Shown piece by piece: positions 15,401 through 24,302 of a stretch of 64,000 bases of DNA. The translations under genes and the position numbers were made by a program. This DNA is from Nitrososphaerota archaeon. Its GTDB lineage: Archaea; Thermoproteota; Nitrososphaeria; Nitrososphaerales; JACPRH01. The notes beneath the pieces were generated by a model. It was not told where the DNA came from. It ran no database searches and worked only from the letters and a program-made list of their open reading frames with translations. Position 1 is the stretch's first letter; every line of letters starts with the position of its first letter. Location: NCBI GenBank assembly GCA_023379805.1, contig JAMCPI010000012.1, positions 221,777-285,776 on the forward strand. Reading direction: 5' to 3'.

Positions 15401-18217
15401 ATGACTGCGAATTTTGCGTTGTCAAGATATGTAGCTTCAATAAATCTTCAATGGCAAGACTACACTGAGCGTCACAAGGAGGTCAGAAATTACCTCGAAC
15501 AGAGAATAAAAGAATATCTCGACGGAAAGAAAGTAAATCCAATTGCAATCAGGGGCGGAATAGGACAAGGCAAAACTCAGCTCCTCTATCACGCGTTTAG
15601 ATATACTTGGGAGAATGGCGGTATCGCACTTTACACGACTTTGGACAGGCTTTTGCCACAACAAGATCTTCCCCCTAATACCTTTGCTGAACACGTAGAT
15701 ACGCTGGTTCAGGAGGAATTAGTGAAGTTTCAGACAGGGTCGATATCCACAATGGTGCTTCTAACAGATGATATGAAGGCGTGGTTGGAGTCCCAGAGAT
15801 TTCAAAGTAATTCTAACTGCCCGGTGATATTGGTTGACGAAATGGAGCGAAGTTACAGGCAGCTTCTGACAAAAGTACCTACGGATGACAGAAGCCCGCT
15901 CGGATATTGGCTTGAGCATACCAAGTATCTTCCCATCGGAGCCTTTGCCCCTCTTTCGCACTATGAAATACTGTATGGGGAAGCTGAAAGAAGGCGGTGG
16001 GATACGGTCACTTTACAGCCGATAAACGCAACTGTACTTCGGCAACGTGAGGGTAGCCCCGGAAACTTAGTTTGGTGGTTATCCCGAGGTAGACTCGGTA
16101 TCTCATATAAAGCGGGAGACGTAATCAGTAAACAGCTACCAAGTTCTTACAAGGAGTTTGAGGAAGCGGCGCAAGCAATTGGATCAGTAGCCGAGGTGCC
16201 GGCGGCTGACCTAGATGTCTTAGCGAGCATTTCCAACACGTCTGGCGCGCTGAAATATGTAGCTGAATTATTTCCACATGAACAACAGGACTTAACGCAT
16301 CTTACTGATGGACAGATTGTACAGACAACAGAAGTTGTTCGTCAAATCAAGTCCGCCCTAAAGGATCAGGGATGGGATAGTAGGTCAATAGAGTTCTTTG
16401 GTTACTACCTCAACATTATCACTGATGCTCTCTCGATGGATGGCAAATTCCTACTTCCTGACAGCCATGAGGAATTCTGGTCTCTCTTCAAGTTGGCAAT
16501 GGACCTAGCAGTTGAAACTGAAACCTCGGAAAATGAGACTGTCAGAAAAATACTAGATAAAACAAGCGATCTGGAGGAGGGAGGCAAGTTTCCCCTTCTA
16601 TACTATACTGGCCTATTTCAACGGCTGAGGAGAGACTCTAACAGCCGAGGGTCTGTATTGTCGTATACAGAAGTTTCCAACTTATTTCCTATGCCAATCA
16701 CTTCCCCAAGTTTTGGCGGCATATCGCCAGCTGAGGCAAGGGACATTCTGCTCAGCAAGCAAAAAGATGCATTCCTTGGAACGGACCTAATCTCAACAAG
16801 TAGAGGAACGATTAAGTTTCTCTATTTCATTAATCCTACCAAAATGAATGAGTACCTATCTTCAGGTGAACTTCTAAACTTCATTCCACCGCATATGGGA
16901 GTCGTTTGCATTCTTCTTGGCGGCGATACGCACGAGATTGAGCCGAATGGGGTTGCAGCATGGCTTAAGGAGAATGGAAGGTTACGGATAGAAAGCCCCT
17001 CTAAAGCTGTTCTTGGTGACTTTCTAGCCTGCTTCTCAGCTTGGGCCCTTGAGAAAGGAGTAAAGGGAAGTACAGATACCCTTACGGGTCTTATCGAAAA
17101 ACAGATAGAAGAATTAGGCGATTCCGAGAAAGAATTGGGTAGAAAGGCTGCACATTATCTGAAGATGTTGACAACATTCTTGGAACTTTCGTTAAGTGCG
17201 CTTCTGCTTGATCAAACCAAGTTCTCAACAAGAATTTCCAAGGACGCTGTAGTTCGGTACGGGACTCGCTACAAACGTTTCGCTGATGTTGTTGGACTTG
17301 CATTCATTGATAGCAAACAGGAAAGAGAGTTAGTGTACCGGTTCCGAAAGCTGCTTCAGGACAGTAAGGAGTTGAAGGAGCTGCGGTCGGGAATTTCGGG
17401 AATGCTAGATGACGTATCGTATACAGCTAAAAAGGATCTGGCTGGTCCGTTGCAGAACATAAGGGCAGATTACGAGCCGCTACTCCAAGATCTTAAAAGT
17501 ATTGCGCATTATGTTTCTGAGGATGACTTTTGCAGGCTCGCTGAAGACACAGAAAGCAAAACTATACTCATCGGCATATACCGATTTGTTCGGACTCCAG
17601 CCTCACTAATCAGCTTGACTGAGGCAAGAACAGTATCATCGAAAATAATCTCCAACATCGAATCACTAGCCAAAGAACGAGAAAATCTAGCCGATTCCCT
17701 CAATATCAAGTTGCAGCCATCCGCAAGCGAACGGAATTATCACCAGATAACTGAGTTAGATAGTATTTTGGGCAGTTGCAGTGATGCATCACCATTTATT
17801 CAACACCTCTTGGCCGATTTTGCCAAGCAAGTACTCACCGACTTTGAAGATGAATATCTGCACAAAGATCAAACAACGCTCAGCAAGTGGCAAGGCAAGA
17901 CGGATACGGCCACCACTTTTAAGCAGAAGTTAGAAGTAGTCAAGACACTTAGCAATGAGCTATATGAATGGCTTGGGGTGACTAGGGAACAGGTTTTGGC
18001 CGGACTTGAAGAGAGTTATAAGAAGTCAATTGAGGCATTGACAAGATACAACCAGCAAGTAGATTGGGATAATGTAGACGGACTAGAATGGACACCGTAT
18101 GAAGAGGGTATCAGTGGTGCAACCGATATGATTCAACAATTTGTAGACCTTGATACCGACCTAAAACGTACTCTGGCGCTTGCGAAAGAAATCAATGTCA
18201 AGCTTAAACAAAGGTGA
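15401..18217 (+). CDS. Large P-loop ATPase, first gene of a three-gene cargo operon
   Basis: 938 residues with Walker A at 52-59 (GGIGQGKT) after the strand NPIAIR, and Walker B at 142-148 (PVILVDEME). These define an AAA+/STAND-like N-terminal motor of about 350 residues. The rest is mostly helical, with Glu/Lys/Leu-rich coiled-coil-like stretches. The architecture (N-terminal NTPase, long helical remainder) resembles defence ATPases such as BREX BrxC/PglY in outline, but I see no specific signature and no methyltransferase or BREX neighbour. The stop overlaps the GTG of the next gene (GTGA). It is inserted on the opposite strand inside the transfer cluster. A TTAAATA box about 22 nt before the ATG suggests a leaderless transcript. 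Confidence 0.7.
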   Translation: MTANFALSRYVASINLQWQDYTERHKEVRNYLEQRIKEYLDGKKVNPIAIRGGIGQGKTQLLYHAFRYTWENGGIALYTTLDRLLPQQDLPPNTFAEHVDTLVQEELVKFQTGSISTMVLLTDDMKAWLESQRFQSNSNCPVILVDEMERSYRQLLTKVPTDDRSPLGYWLEHTKYLPIGAFAPLSHYEILYGEAERRRWDTVTLQPINATVLRQREGSPGNLVWWLSRGRLGISYKAGDVISKQLPSSYKEFEEAAQAIGSVAEVPAADLDVLASISNTSGALKYVAELFPHEQQDLTHLTDGQIVQTTEVVRQIKSALKDQGWDSRSIEFFGYYLNIITDALSMDGKFLLPDSHEEFWSLFKLAMDLAVETETSENETVRKILDKTSDLEEGGKFPLLYYTGLFQRLRRDSNSRGSVLSYTEVSNLFPMPITSPSFGGISPAEARDILLSKQKDAFLGTDLISTSRGTIKFLYFINPTKMNEYLSSGELLNFIPPHMGVVCILLGGDTHEIEPNGVAAWLKENGRLRIESPSKAVLGDFLACFSAWALEKGVKGSTDTLTGLIEKQIEELGDSEKELGRKAAHYLKMLTTFLELSLSALLLDQTKFSTRISKDAVVRYGTRYKRFADVVGLAFIDSKQERELVYRFRKLLQDSKELKELRSGISGMLDDVSYTAKKDLAGPLQNIRADYEPLLQDLKSIAHYVSEDDFCRLAEDTESKTILIGIYRFVRTPASLISLTEARTVSSKIISNIESLAKERENLADSLNIKLQPSASERNYHQITELDSILGSCSDASPFIQHLLADFAKQVLTDFEDEYLHKDQTTLSKWQGKTDTATTFKQKLEVVKTLSNELYEWLGVTREQVLAGLEESYKKSIEALTRYNQQVDWDNVDGLEWTPYEEGISGATDMIQQFVDLDTDLKRTLALAKEINVKLKQR

Positions 18218-19419
18218 TAATATTGGATATTAAAGAGCTGGTTAGTCAAAAGTCAAATGAAGTTCTAGGGATAGAAGCGAAGCTGAAGGGTTTATCTGAA
18301 GTAACCGGAGTACCAGAAAACATTCCCCCATTGTGGAACGGAGACTTGAAGCAACTAGGGGGCTTTGTAACTGAGTTAGAAGAATGGGTAAAGAGCCCAA
18401 AGGTAAAGAGAGCCAAGCAAATCATAGAAGTGCTGAAGAAAGGTTGCTTGGATAAGCGCGGATTTCAAAATATCCCAGAGGGCTATCTAGTATCCAGCTT
18501 AACCGACTTGGAGACTGCTTTGACTCTTTTCAATGGAAGATGGGATAATCGGCTAAAATCTAAGTTCGCGAAAAATATCCTTGACGAGCTTTTAATGCAA
18601 GGCTCAATCGATACTATTGCTGAAGAATTGAGCAAATATAATTCCGCGGTACAGGAACTAATTGATGAAAAAGTGGTTGGTGATTTTCTTGAGCTTGTCA
18701 AAAAGAGCGCCGTGGATCTAATCTTAGAGTCGAAAGAGCCTGACTTCACAGAAATTGAAGTCGCACGAAAAAACTTGGAGAAAGCCCGAAACGCTATCGA
18801 ACTGCTCGATGGTTCAGGTATTAGTATGAGCGCATACACTAAGAGTTTCAGCAGTTCAAAATCAGTTGACATCGTTTGGCAACAGGCAAACAGTATACGA
18901 GAACTGCTTAACAAGACCGCTCTTAGATTCACAGCGCCATTAGTTGAGCCGTTCGCTAAGGCAGTAGAAATTGATCAAGAAAGGGTTCAAAGTCTTCAAA
19001 AGGAGACATTAAGTGATGTGCAGAAAGATTTGGAAGAGAACTATCGATTGCAGAAAGAATGGCGAAAGCAGTTGCACGAGGCTTTTATTCAGGAGTTCGA
19101 CAGAGTGAGCATATTACTGAACATTGCTAATCTCAATGTAAACTTAGACGAAACAAAAATACAATTCGCAGAGAAGATCAATGACTCACAGGATGTCCAA
19201 GAGCTTTTTACCCTGTACTCAAGACTATTAGAAGCAAAGCAAGATGCGATGAAGGTTCTTGAGAGCCGGATTTCGGATCCGAACCAGAGAAGAATTATTG
19301 AGAGTATTGACGATGCTGATGAACTAGCCGAGGAGATGGGTGAACAGTTTTGGGATGCACTGAAGGAACTCAGAAAGTCGGGTCTAGTTAGAATACATCT
19401 CAGTGGTGGTATGGAATAA
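18214..19419 (+). CDS. Coiled-coil protein, second gene of the cargo operon
   Basis: 401 residues, nearly all helical with repeated heptad-like Leu/Glu/Lys patterns (ELVSQKSNEVLGIEAKLKGL, DVQKDLEENYRLQKEWRKQL). No enzymatic motif, signal peptide or membrane segment. The GTG start at 18214 overlaps the ATPase stop, and a TTG at 18223 is an alternative; either way translation is coupled. It probably scaffolds or regulates the ATPase. The family is not recognised. Confidence 0.65.
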   Translation: MIILDIKELVSQKSNEVLGIEAKLKGLSEVTGVPENIPPLWNGDLKQLGGFVTELEEWVKSPKVKRAKQIIEVLKKGCLDKRGFQNIPEGYLVSSLTDLETALTLFNGRWDNRLKSKFAKNILDELLMQGSIDTIAEELSKYNSAVQELIDEKVVGDFLELVKKSAVDLILESKEPDFTEIEVARKNLEKARNAIELLDGSGISMSAYTKSFSSSKSVDIVWQQANSIRELLNKTALRFTAPLVEPFAKAVEIDQERVQSLQKETLSDVQKDLEENYRLQKEWRKQLHEAFIQEFDRVSILLNIANLNVNLDETKIQFAEKINDSQDVQELFTLYSRLLEAKQDAMKVLESRISDPNQRRIIESIDDADELAEEMGEQFWDALKELRKSGLVRIHLSGGME

Positions 19420-19433
19420 GCGACGAAACCAAG

Positions 19434-19829
19434 GTGCATGAATTTATCGAGAAGTACAGAGGGAGCTGGAATGTTAAAACTAAGTATGGCGAAATTGTAG
19501 TTTCTCTTAGACCGTACAGAATCGGTTACGGAAGCCGAAGAGGAAGGCCCGATGAGCTAATCGAAGTTGAACTACGCATCTCAATATTGGGTGAGTGGGC
19601 TTCGATTGTGGCCCCGATATTGATTGAAGCAGAAACTAAAGGCGGATTGAGTTCTGCTGAAGAAGATCTAAGCGAGTTTTCCAAGAGGACAAGAGCAGGC
19701 GAACAAGACAGCCATTTGAGTATCCCATATTTAGTAATAGGCAAGAAACGTCAACGTACTCGTACAGATACTGTTCTTCCAGTCAAGGTAAAGGCTGTAG
19801 AATTACCAGAAGGAATAATCAAGGAATAA
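19434..19829 (+). CDS. Candidate PD-(D/E)XK-fold small nuclease, third gene of the cargo operon
   Basis: 131 residues starting at GTG 19434, 15 nt after the coiled-coil gene. The core has a strand ELIEVELRISIL, then a hydrophobic strand with the acidic-x-Lys signature (PILIEAETK), a helix SSAEEDLSEFSKR and a final strand SIPYLVIGKK. This order is that of restriction-endonuclease-like folds, with E...ETK as the candidate active site. The assignment is by eye; a non-catalytic member of the fold or an unrelated alpha/beta domain is possible. As partner of a large ATPase and a coiled-coil protein it would complete an anti-invader system. Confidence 0.45.
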   Translation: MHEFIEKYRGSWNVKTKYGEIVVSLRPYRIGYGSRRGRPDELIEVELRISILGEWASIVAPILIEAETKGGLSSAEEDLSEFSKRTRAGEQDSHLSIPYLVIGKKRQRTRTDTVLPVKVKAVELPEGIIKE

Positions 19830-19886
19830 GATACACTTTCTTTGAAATTTGTCATGATCCAGAGTTGAATTGGGGTAAGCGAAAGA

Positions 19887-19920
19887 ATTTTATAGATGTA
19901 TCCACTCATCTACAAGTGGA
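19887..19920 (+). promoter_or_regulatory. TATA box and palindromic operator for the ribbon-helix-helix gene
   Basis: A TTTTATAG box at 19887-19894 is centred about 29 nt before ATG 19920, fitting a leaderless transcript. Between them TCCACT (19901-19906) and AGTGGA (19915-19920) form a perfect inverted repeat that ends at the start codon. This is the expected place for an autoregulatory repressor site. Confidence 0.55.
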
Positions 19921-20177
19921 TGAAATTGGGCGAGAGTAAAAGGACCTGGAGCCTGAGGCTGAGTCCTGAAACTATCTCTGTTATAGAGAACATTATGAGT
20001 GACGTGAAGATGGAGATGGTGAGAAGCCAGAAACGGAGCTGGAGCATCTCTGAAGAAGAGATTTTCAAAGAGGTGCTGAAGGAGTTCCTTAGAAGCCTCA
20101 AAACCAAGGATAAAGCAAGATACGAAAACATAGTGAAACAGATAGAACTAACAGGCGGAGGAAAGTTCTTTGAGTGA
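19920..20177 (+). CDS. Putative ribbon-helix-helix regulator, 85 aa
   Basis: Begins with KRTWSLRLSPETISVIENI, a short basic strand followed by a helix as in ribbon-helix-helix proteins, then a second helix (SEEEIFKEVLKEFLRSL). I prefer ATG 19920 over 19896 because a TATA box lies 29 nt upstream and a palindrome separates the two. It is probably a small autoregulated repressor; it may control the upstream cargo operon or only itself. Confidence 0.5.
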   Translation: MKLGESKRTWSLRLSPETISVIENIMSDVKMEMVRSQKRSWSISEEEIFKEVLKEFLRSLKTKDKARYENIVKQIELTGGGKFFE

Positions 20178-20234
20178 GAGCGTTTTCGTCCGTTGCATGT
20201 TAACTGCTAAGCAGGTAAGAAGAGACTGATTGGT

Positions 20235-20978
20235 ATGATTGTTTTGCAGGAAGGAGAGCGTATCATAAGGCAGGATGACGCTACTCTTGAGAGTGAGGGA
20301 AGATCTCTTGGCGAAGGAGCGCTCTACCTTACCAATACAAGAATAATGTTCGAATCAAAAGAGGGCGGAATACCACGTATGTTGACAATTCAGATGATTC
20401 AAGCGACTACACTACTGAGGGAGAACCGTTTAGCCATATCGTATCTTAGTGAAGATGGTCGCGAGATTCATACCGACAAATACAGGCTGAAAGGTCATGC
20501 ACGAGTTGAAGAGTGGCATGATGACTTCGATGCATTCCTGAGCAGCCGGCGAGGTGGTGCTCAAGAGAGTGGGCAGAAAGAAATACTGCCAGCTCCCGAT
20601 ATGTTCACAGATGAGAACGTATCGCAGGCCCACGGAGATGAATCCGCAAGCACTGTGAAAATTGATTTAACCAGCAAGACGATGAAATGGCAAAAGATTC
20701 CTAGCTGGAGAAAGTTCCAAGACGAGCATATCTGGCAGGGAAGGCAAAGAATGGGAGATATGACCAAGGAACAATGGTTTGCCTACAAACAGGAAGCATC
20801 AATATTAGACAAAAAACTGAGCGAGCTTCGTATCGATTACTTCGAAGCTAAGAAGAGGGATAATAAAAAGAGAGGAAGAGAAATCAAAGAGGCGATGAAA
20901 ATAGTCGATTTAGAACTTTACGGAAAAGGAGATGTCCCATATACTAGCATCAAAGCCGATACTTGGCCCGAAAACTGA
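20235..20978 (+). CDS. PH/GRAM-like domain protein, 247 aa
   Basis: Residues about 5-105 look like a PH/GRAM beta-domain: VLQEGERIIRQDDATL, then GEGALYLTNTRIMFESKEGG, the pattern of such domains (x-G-x-LYLTxxRI). After a polar linker the last 90 residues are basic and helical (KWQKIPSWRKFQDEHIWQGRQ, then KKRDNKKRGREIKEAMK) and could bind nucleic acid. No membrane segment. It is the last plus-strand gene of the cargo block and converges on the VirB6-like gene. Confidence 0.55.
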   Translation: MIVLQEGERIIRQDDATLESEGRSLGEGALYLTNTRIMFESKEGGIPRMLTIQMIQATTLLRENRLAISYLSEDGREIHTDKYRLKGHARVEEWHDDFDAFLSSRRGGAQESGQKEILPAPDMFTDENVSQAHGDESASTVKIDLTSKTMKWQKIPSWRKFQDEHIWQGRQRMGDMTKEQWFAYKQEASILDKKLSELRIDYFEAKKRDNKKRGREIKEAMKIVDLELYGKGDVPYTSIKADTWPEN

Positions 20979-21015
20979 AGACGATTTCCTTTTGTCCATA
21001 TAATAACCACCATCA

Positions 21016-22746
21016 TCATTCATCAGTACTAGGTTCAGCCTTTTTATTTTTGAATAGGCTATTCATTAGAGCATCTGTATTCGAAGGATACTCTTGGTAT
21101 CTTAATGTGCGTTCTTTCTGTCTTTTCTGACCTCTGAAATGATTGACCTCGTTCTTGAGATTATCGGAGAAAGTAGATTTGTTCTGGTTAAGTCTCGCAA
21201 TAGTTTCCTTTGGTGGAGATCCTCGCTCTTTGAAGAGATCTAAGTGATGGGATACTCTACTCGCGAGCTGAGGATGCTGCTTCAGTGTATCTACGAAACT
21301 CCTAAATGATTCTGCAGTGCGATGTGGATCTTCTGCTAGAGACGGCTGACCCATCTGATCCGCTAGTTTTTCGGACAATCTATCATCACTTAGATCCGTA
21401 ATATCATTTACGTACTGCCAGCCGTGACCAGCACTTTCTCCTTGGATCGGCTTGAAGGCGATTGATGCGAGAGTTCCTTCAAGCTGAAGGCGGGCTGTAT
21501 CATATGATGCTGTGTCGCGGATGGTTTGAAGCTGGCGTCCCATTACCTGCGAACCGAGTGAGACTCTTCTGGGGAAGCCTGTGCCGTCAAACCTTAACCC
21601 TCTTGAAACGGCTAATGTACCCTGTGTAAACCCGCTTGTTCCACCTTTCATCATAGCAGGCGTCATCAGCCTGAGGCCATGCGTGAAGCCTACCACTCTA
21701 TTTCCTAGTCCAGCACGTAGTCCAGTACCTGCGAATGTTGATGCTGGGCCGAAGACATTCCCTATGCCTCCTGCTGTCTGGATAACGCTCAATCCGGCTG
21801 TACCTGCACCGACTGCAGATACACCCCCGATGACAGTGGCTGCTGTTCCACCTGCCGTTATTACTCCCGCGGTGGTTGAAAAGACGCTTCCCAATCTGGG
21901 TGCGAGCACAGTAGGCATCATCGCAGCCGCTACGAGGGTGCCGAAAGCTGCAAGCATAGCCAGCAGTCCACCCCACTGCTGAATCACCTCGAAGCCGAAT
22001 CTTAGAAAGATCGCCGCTATCACACTAGACAGCATCAAACCGATAAGCATCTCAATCAAGGACTCCGCAACCCCTTTGGTCAGCGGAATAAGCCTGAGAA
22101 TTAGCAGCAGAGGAAGCATCACCACCAAAGCGCCAACAAAGAATATTCTCAATGCGCCTAGAACCGCTATCGCCACCAGCGCTATCAAGTCGATGATGAA
22201 TACGAAGATTGCCATGATGTAGTTGAGGAAGGCCTGAGCGGCATTGACTGGTGGAGGGCTGATCGTTGTCTTTAACACACTCATTATCATCCCAGGTTCC
22301 AAGATCAATTTTGAACCTGGATCGGTGAGCACGTTGAAGAGCGCTGCTACCGCATTGTATATTGGTAGGGTGAGGAAGATTACGATTAACGTGAAGACGC
22401 TTCCGGTCAAGATGCCTGATGCTGTTCCCTCCCTCATCACCCCGAAGGACTCCAGCGCATAGCTCAAGCCAGCCACAAGCAGAACTACCGCAAAGAAAGC
22501 GAGCGACACATTCCTGATGACTTCAAACACATTCACCATGGCAGGACCAATACCGCCTGCAGCGACATCGGCTATTGGGAGCTTGACGAGGAAGAAGTAG
22601 ACTCCACCTTCTCCACCTAGGCTGTTCAGGATTAGCTCGAAGGCGCCTGCTAAAGAATTGGTGAAGAGCTGAAAAAGCAGGGTGAAGAACTGGTTAGCCC
22701 AGTCTGAAGGATCTAGAGATATCGGGAGGGAGCTCACCAGCACCAA
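21016..22746 (-). CDS. VirB6/TrbL-like polytopic membrane protein
   Basis: 576 residues. The N-terminal 290 contain about seven hydrophobic segments (VSLAFFAVVLLVAGLSYALE, LTGSVFTLIVIFLTLPIYNA, FVIDLIALVAIAVLGALRIFFV, and LLAMLAAFGTLVAAAMMPTVLA). The C-terminal half is soluble, Gly/Ala-rich and then charged. This topology and the link to VirB4/VirD4 suit a VirB6/TrbL-type channel protein. The cargo block 15401-20978 separates it from the PrgI-VirB4 pair. A decayed copy of its 5' end lies at 25858-25950. Confidence 0.65.
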   Translation of the reverse strand: MVLVSSLPISLDPSDWANQFFTLLFQLFTNSLAGAFELILNSLGGEGGVYFFLVKLPIADVAAGGIGPAMVNVFEVIRNVSLAFFAVVLLVAGLSYALESFGVMREGTASGILTGSVFTLIVIFLTLPIYNAVAALFNVLTDPGSKLILEPGMIMSVLKTTISPPPVNAAQAFLNYIMAIFVFIIDLIALVAIAVLGALRIFFVGALVVMLPLLLILRLIPLTKGVAESLIEMLIGLMLSSVIAAIFLRFGFEVIQQWGGLLAMLAAFGTLVAAAMMPTVLAPRLGSVFSTTAGVITAGGTAATVIGGVSAVGAGTAGLSVIQTAGGIGNVFGPASTFAGTGLRAGLGNRVVGFTHGLRLMTPAMMKGGTSGFTQGTLAVSRGLRFDGTGFPRRVSLGSQVMGRQLQTIRDTASYDTARLQLEGTLASIAFKPIQGESAGHGWQYVNDITDLSDDRLSEKLADQMGQPSLAEDPHRTAESFRSFVDTLKQHPQLASRVSHHLDLFKERGSPPKETIARLNQNKSTFSDNLKNEVNHFRGQKRQKERTLRYQEYPSNTDALMNSLFKNKKAEPSTDE

Positions 22747-22958
22747 AGAGGTTCATCAGTAATTGGATCATTGTTTTAAAAAGCGAATGAAAAGTGGGTT
22801 CTGTTCCATTTTTGGGTGATTACGCAGAGTGAGCAAGCACATATCACCCGAAGAAGAGACAGAAGACTCCTAAATCATCTCGCGAGGATCCTTGCCTGTA
22901 ATGGCTCTGTTAGCTCTTCGGGAAATGGCGTTTATATTTTGTCGATGGAAGTAGTTCA

Positions 22959-24230
22959 TTGTTGCTACCGGTAAAGGCAATTCAGTTCAGATACAGAGCT
23001 TCGAGTGAACTTGACTCTCTCTTCGAAGGTTTTCGCTTAATGTGCAACGATGCGATTCGCATCGCGTTCATGGAGAAGCCTAAGAGCAGGTTCAAGCTAA
23101 TCGAATCAGCCTACTTCCGCCTTAAGCAATACGGGCTTCATACCCACTACCTCTTGTCAGCATGCGAGATAGCCTACTCAGTTTATAAGAACAAGAATAG
23201 AAAATCGAGCCCTTATGTTAAACAGGCATTCCTCAAGCTCGATAACCAATCCTACACTCTGAACCATATGCTTCTGAGAATCCCGGTCAGGCCAAGAGAG
23301 TTCATCTACCTCACGCTTCAAGGATCAGATTATCATTTCCAGTACATCGATGATCCGACGCTCAAGAGAGGCTCAATTACGCTGGGTCGCAACAGCCTGA
23401 GCATCGCCTTCTCAAAAGAGGTTGCTGATGAGATTAAGCCTCTAGGAAATGTTGGTATTGATGTAAATGAGAGGAATATAACAACGTCCGATACACTAGG
23501 CGTTACAACCGCATTCGACACATCTAGCGTAATGGAAGTCAAGGAACGTTATAGGGCAATCAGGGCAAAGATAGGACGACAAACAAGACAGGACGTAAGG
23601 ATTAGCCAGAGACTCTACGCCAAGTATGGAAGAAGAGAGAAGAATAGAACAGTGCAACGACTCCATATCGTGTCGAAGAAGATTGTTCAGCAGGCCAAGG
23701 AGAAAAAGCTCCGCATCATCATGGAGAATCTGAAGGGGATAAGAAAACTCTACAGGAAGGGCAACGGCCAAGGCGCATTATATCGTGGACGAATGAACTC
23801 ATGGACATTCCGTGAAGTTCAACGCCAAATCGAGTACAAAGCAGCATGGGAAGGCATACCCGTAACTTATGTGAATCCGAGAGGCACATCCCGAAACTGC
23901 CCAGAATGTGGCTCCCGCGTCGTTATGCTGGCAGAGAGGAAACTCTACTGCCCAAGATGCGACAAAACATGGGATAGGGACGAACTAGCCTCACTAAACA
24001 TAATGAGCAAGAAGAAGATGAAGAAGATGACCTGCGTGGTTCCGCAGGCTCGGTCATCCATAGATGAAGCTGTGAAGGGGAACGAGCAGACAGTCAGACG
24101 AACAGCTCCAATCCTCCAAGCAGAAGGATGGAAGTTAACTCTTGTCCCGAAGAGTTATCAGAACCTAAAAGCGGGTTCTGTATATCTGCCGCATCGAAAC
24201 AGTCATCATAATCCCATAGATATGGGATAA
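22959..24230 (+). CDS. tnpB: TnpB-type RNA-guided nuclease / IS605-family OrfB
   Basis: 423 residues with the RuvC-like triad: D168 in VGIDVNERN, E256 in RIIMENLKGIR and D341 in WDRDELASLNI. A four-cysteine zinc finger lies between the last two (C314, C317, C331, C334; CPECG and CPRCD). Known TnpB proteins are RNA-guided DNA nucleases encoded in IS200/IS605 elements, with the guide RNA arising from the 3' end of the element. No TnpA is present, so the element is non-autonomous. The start appears to be TTG (22959 or 22962). A GGGTGAT/ATCACCC stem at 22814-22849 may mark its left end. The tail after the DRD motif is unusually long (about 80 residues). Confidence 0.85.
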   Translation: MLLPVKAIQFRYRASSELDSLFEGFRLMCNDAIRIAFMEKPKSRFKLIESAYFRLKQYGLHTHYLLSACEIAYSVYKNKNRKSSPYVKQAFLKLDNQSYTLNHMLLRIPVRPREFIYLTLQGSDYHFQYIDDPTLKRGSITLGRNSLSIAFSKEVADEIKPLGNVGIDVNERNITTSDTLGVTTAFDTSSVMEVKERYRAIRAKIGRQTRQDVRISQRLYAKYGRREKNRTVQRLHIVSKKIVQQAKEKKLRIIMENLKGIRKLYRKGNGQGALYRGRMNSWTFREVQRQIEYKAAWEGIPVTYVNPRGTSRNCPECGSRVVMLAERKLYCPRCDKTWDRDELASLNIMSKKKMKKMTCVVPQARSSIDEAVKGNEQTVRRTAPILQAEGWKLTLVPKSYQNLKAGSVYLPHRNSHHNPIDMG

Positions 24231-24258
24231 TCCCATGAATATGGGATTTGTTTAAATA
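24211..24258 (+). promoter_or_regulatory. Tandem palindromes and TATA box upstream of the AbiE-like operon
   Basis: Two consecutive palindromes share the half-site ATCCCAT/ATGGGAT: 24211-24228 and 24229-24248. A TTTAAATA box follows at 24251-24258. AbiEi antitoxins repress their own operon by binding inverted repeats, so two adjacent sites fit cooperative autoregulation. The first palindrome overlaps the end of the TnpB gene, so it could also be part of the transposon right end. Confidence 0.6.
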
Positions 24259-24302
24259 AGGGCGGCATGTAGGTTGGTACAGAAAAGTGGGCGGTGACGA
24301 TA

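Noticed and set aside
15401-18217. Assignment of the large ATPase as BREX BrxC/PglY
   Set aside because: Only the generic P-loop layout agrees; no methyltransferase, BrxL/Lon, PglZ or other BREX gene is present.
18483-18932. 149-codon minus-strand frame within the coiled-coil gene
   Set aside because: It is antisense to a coherent helical protein that is translationally coupled to its neighbours; its Ser-rich composition is typical of antisense readings.
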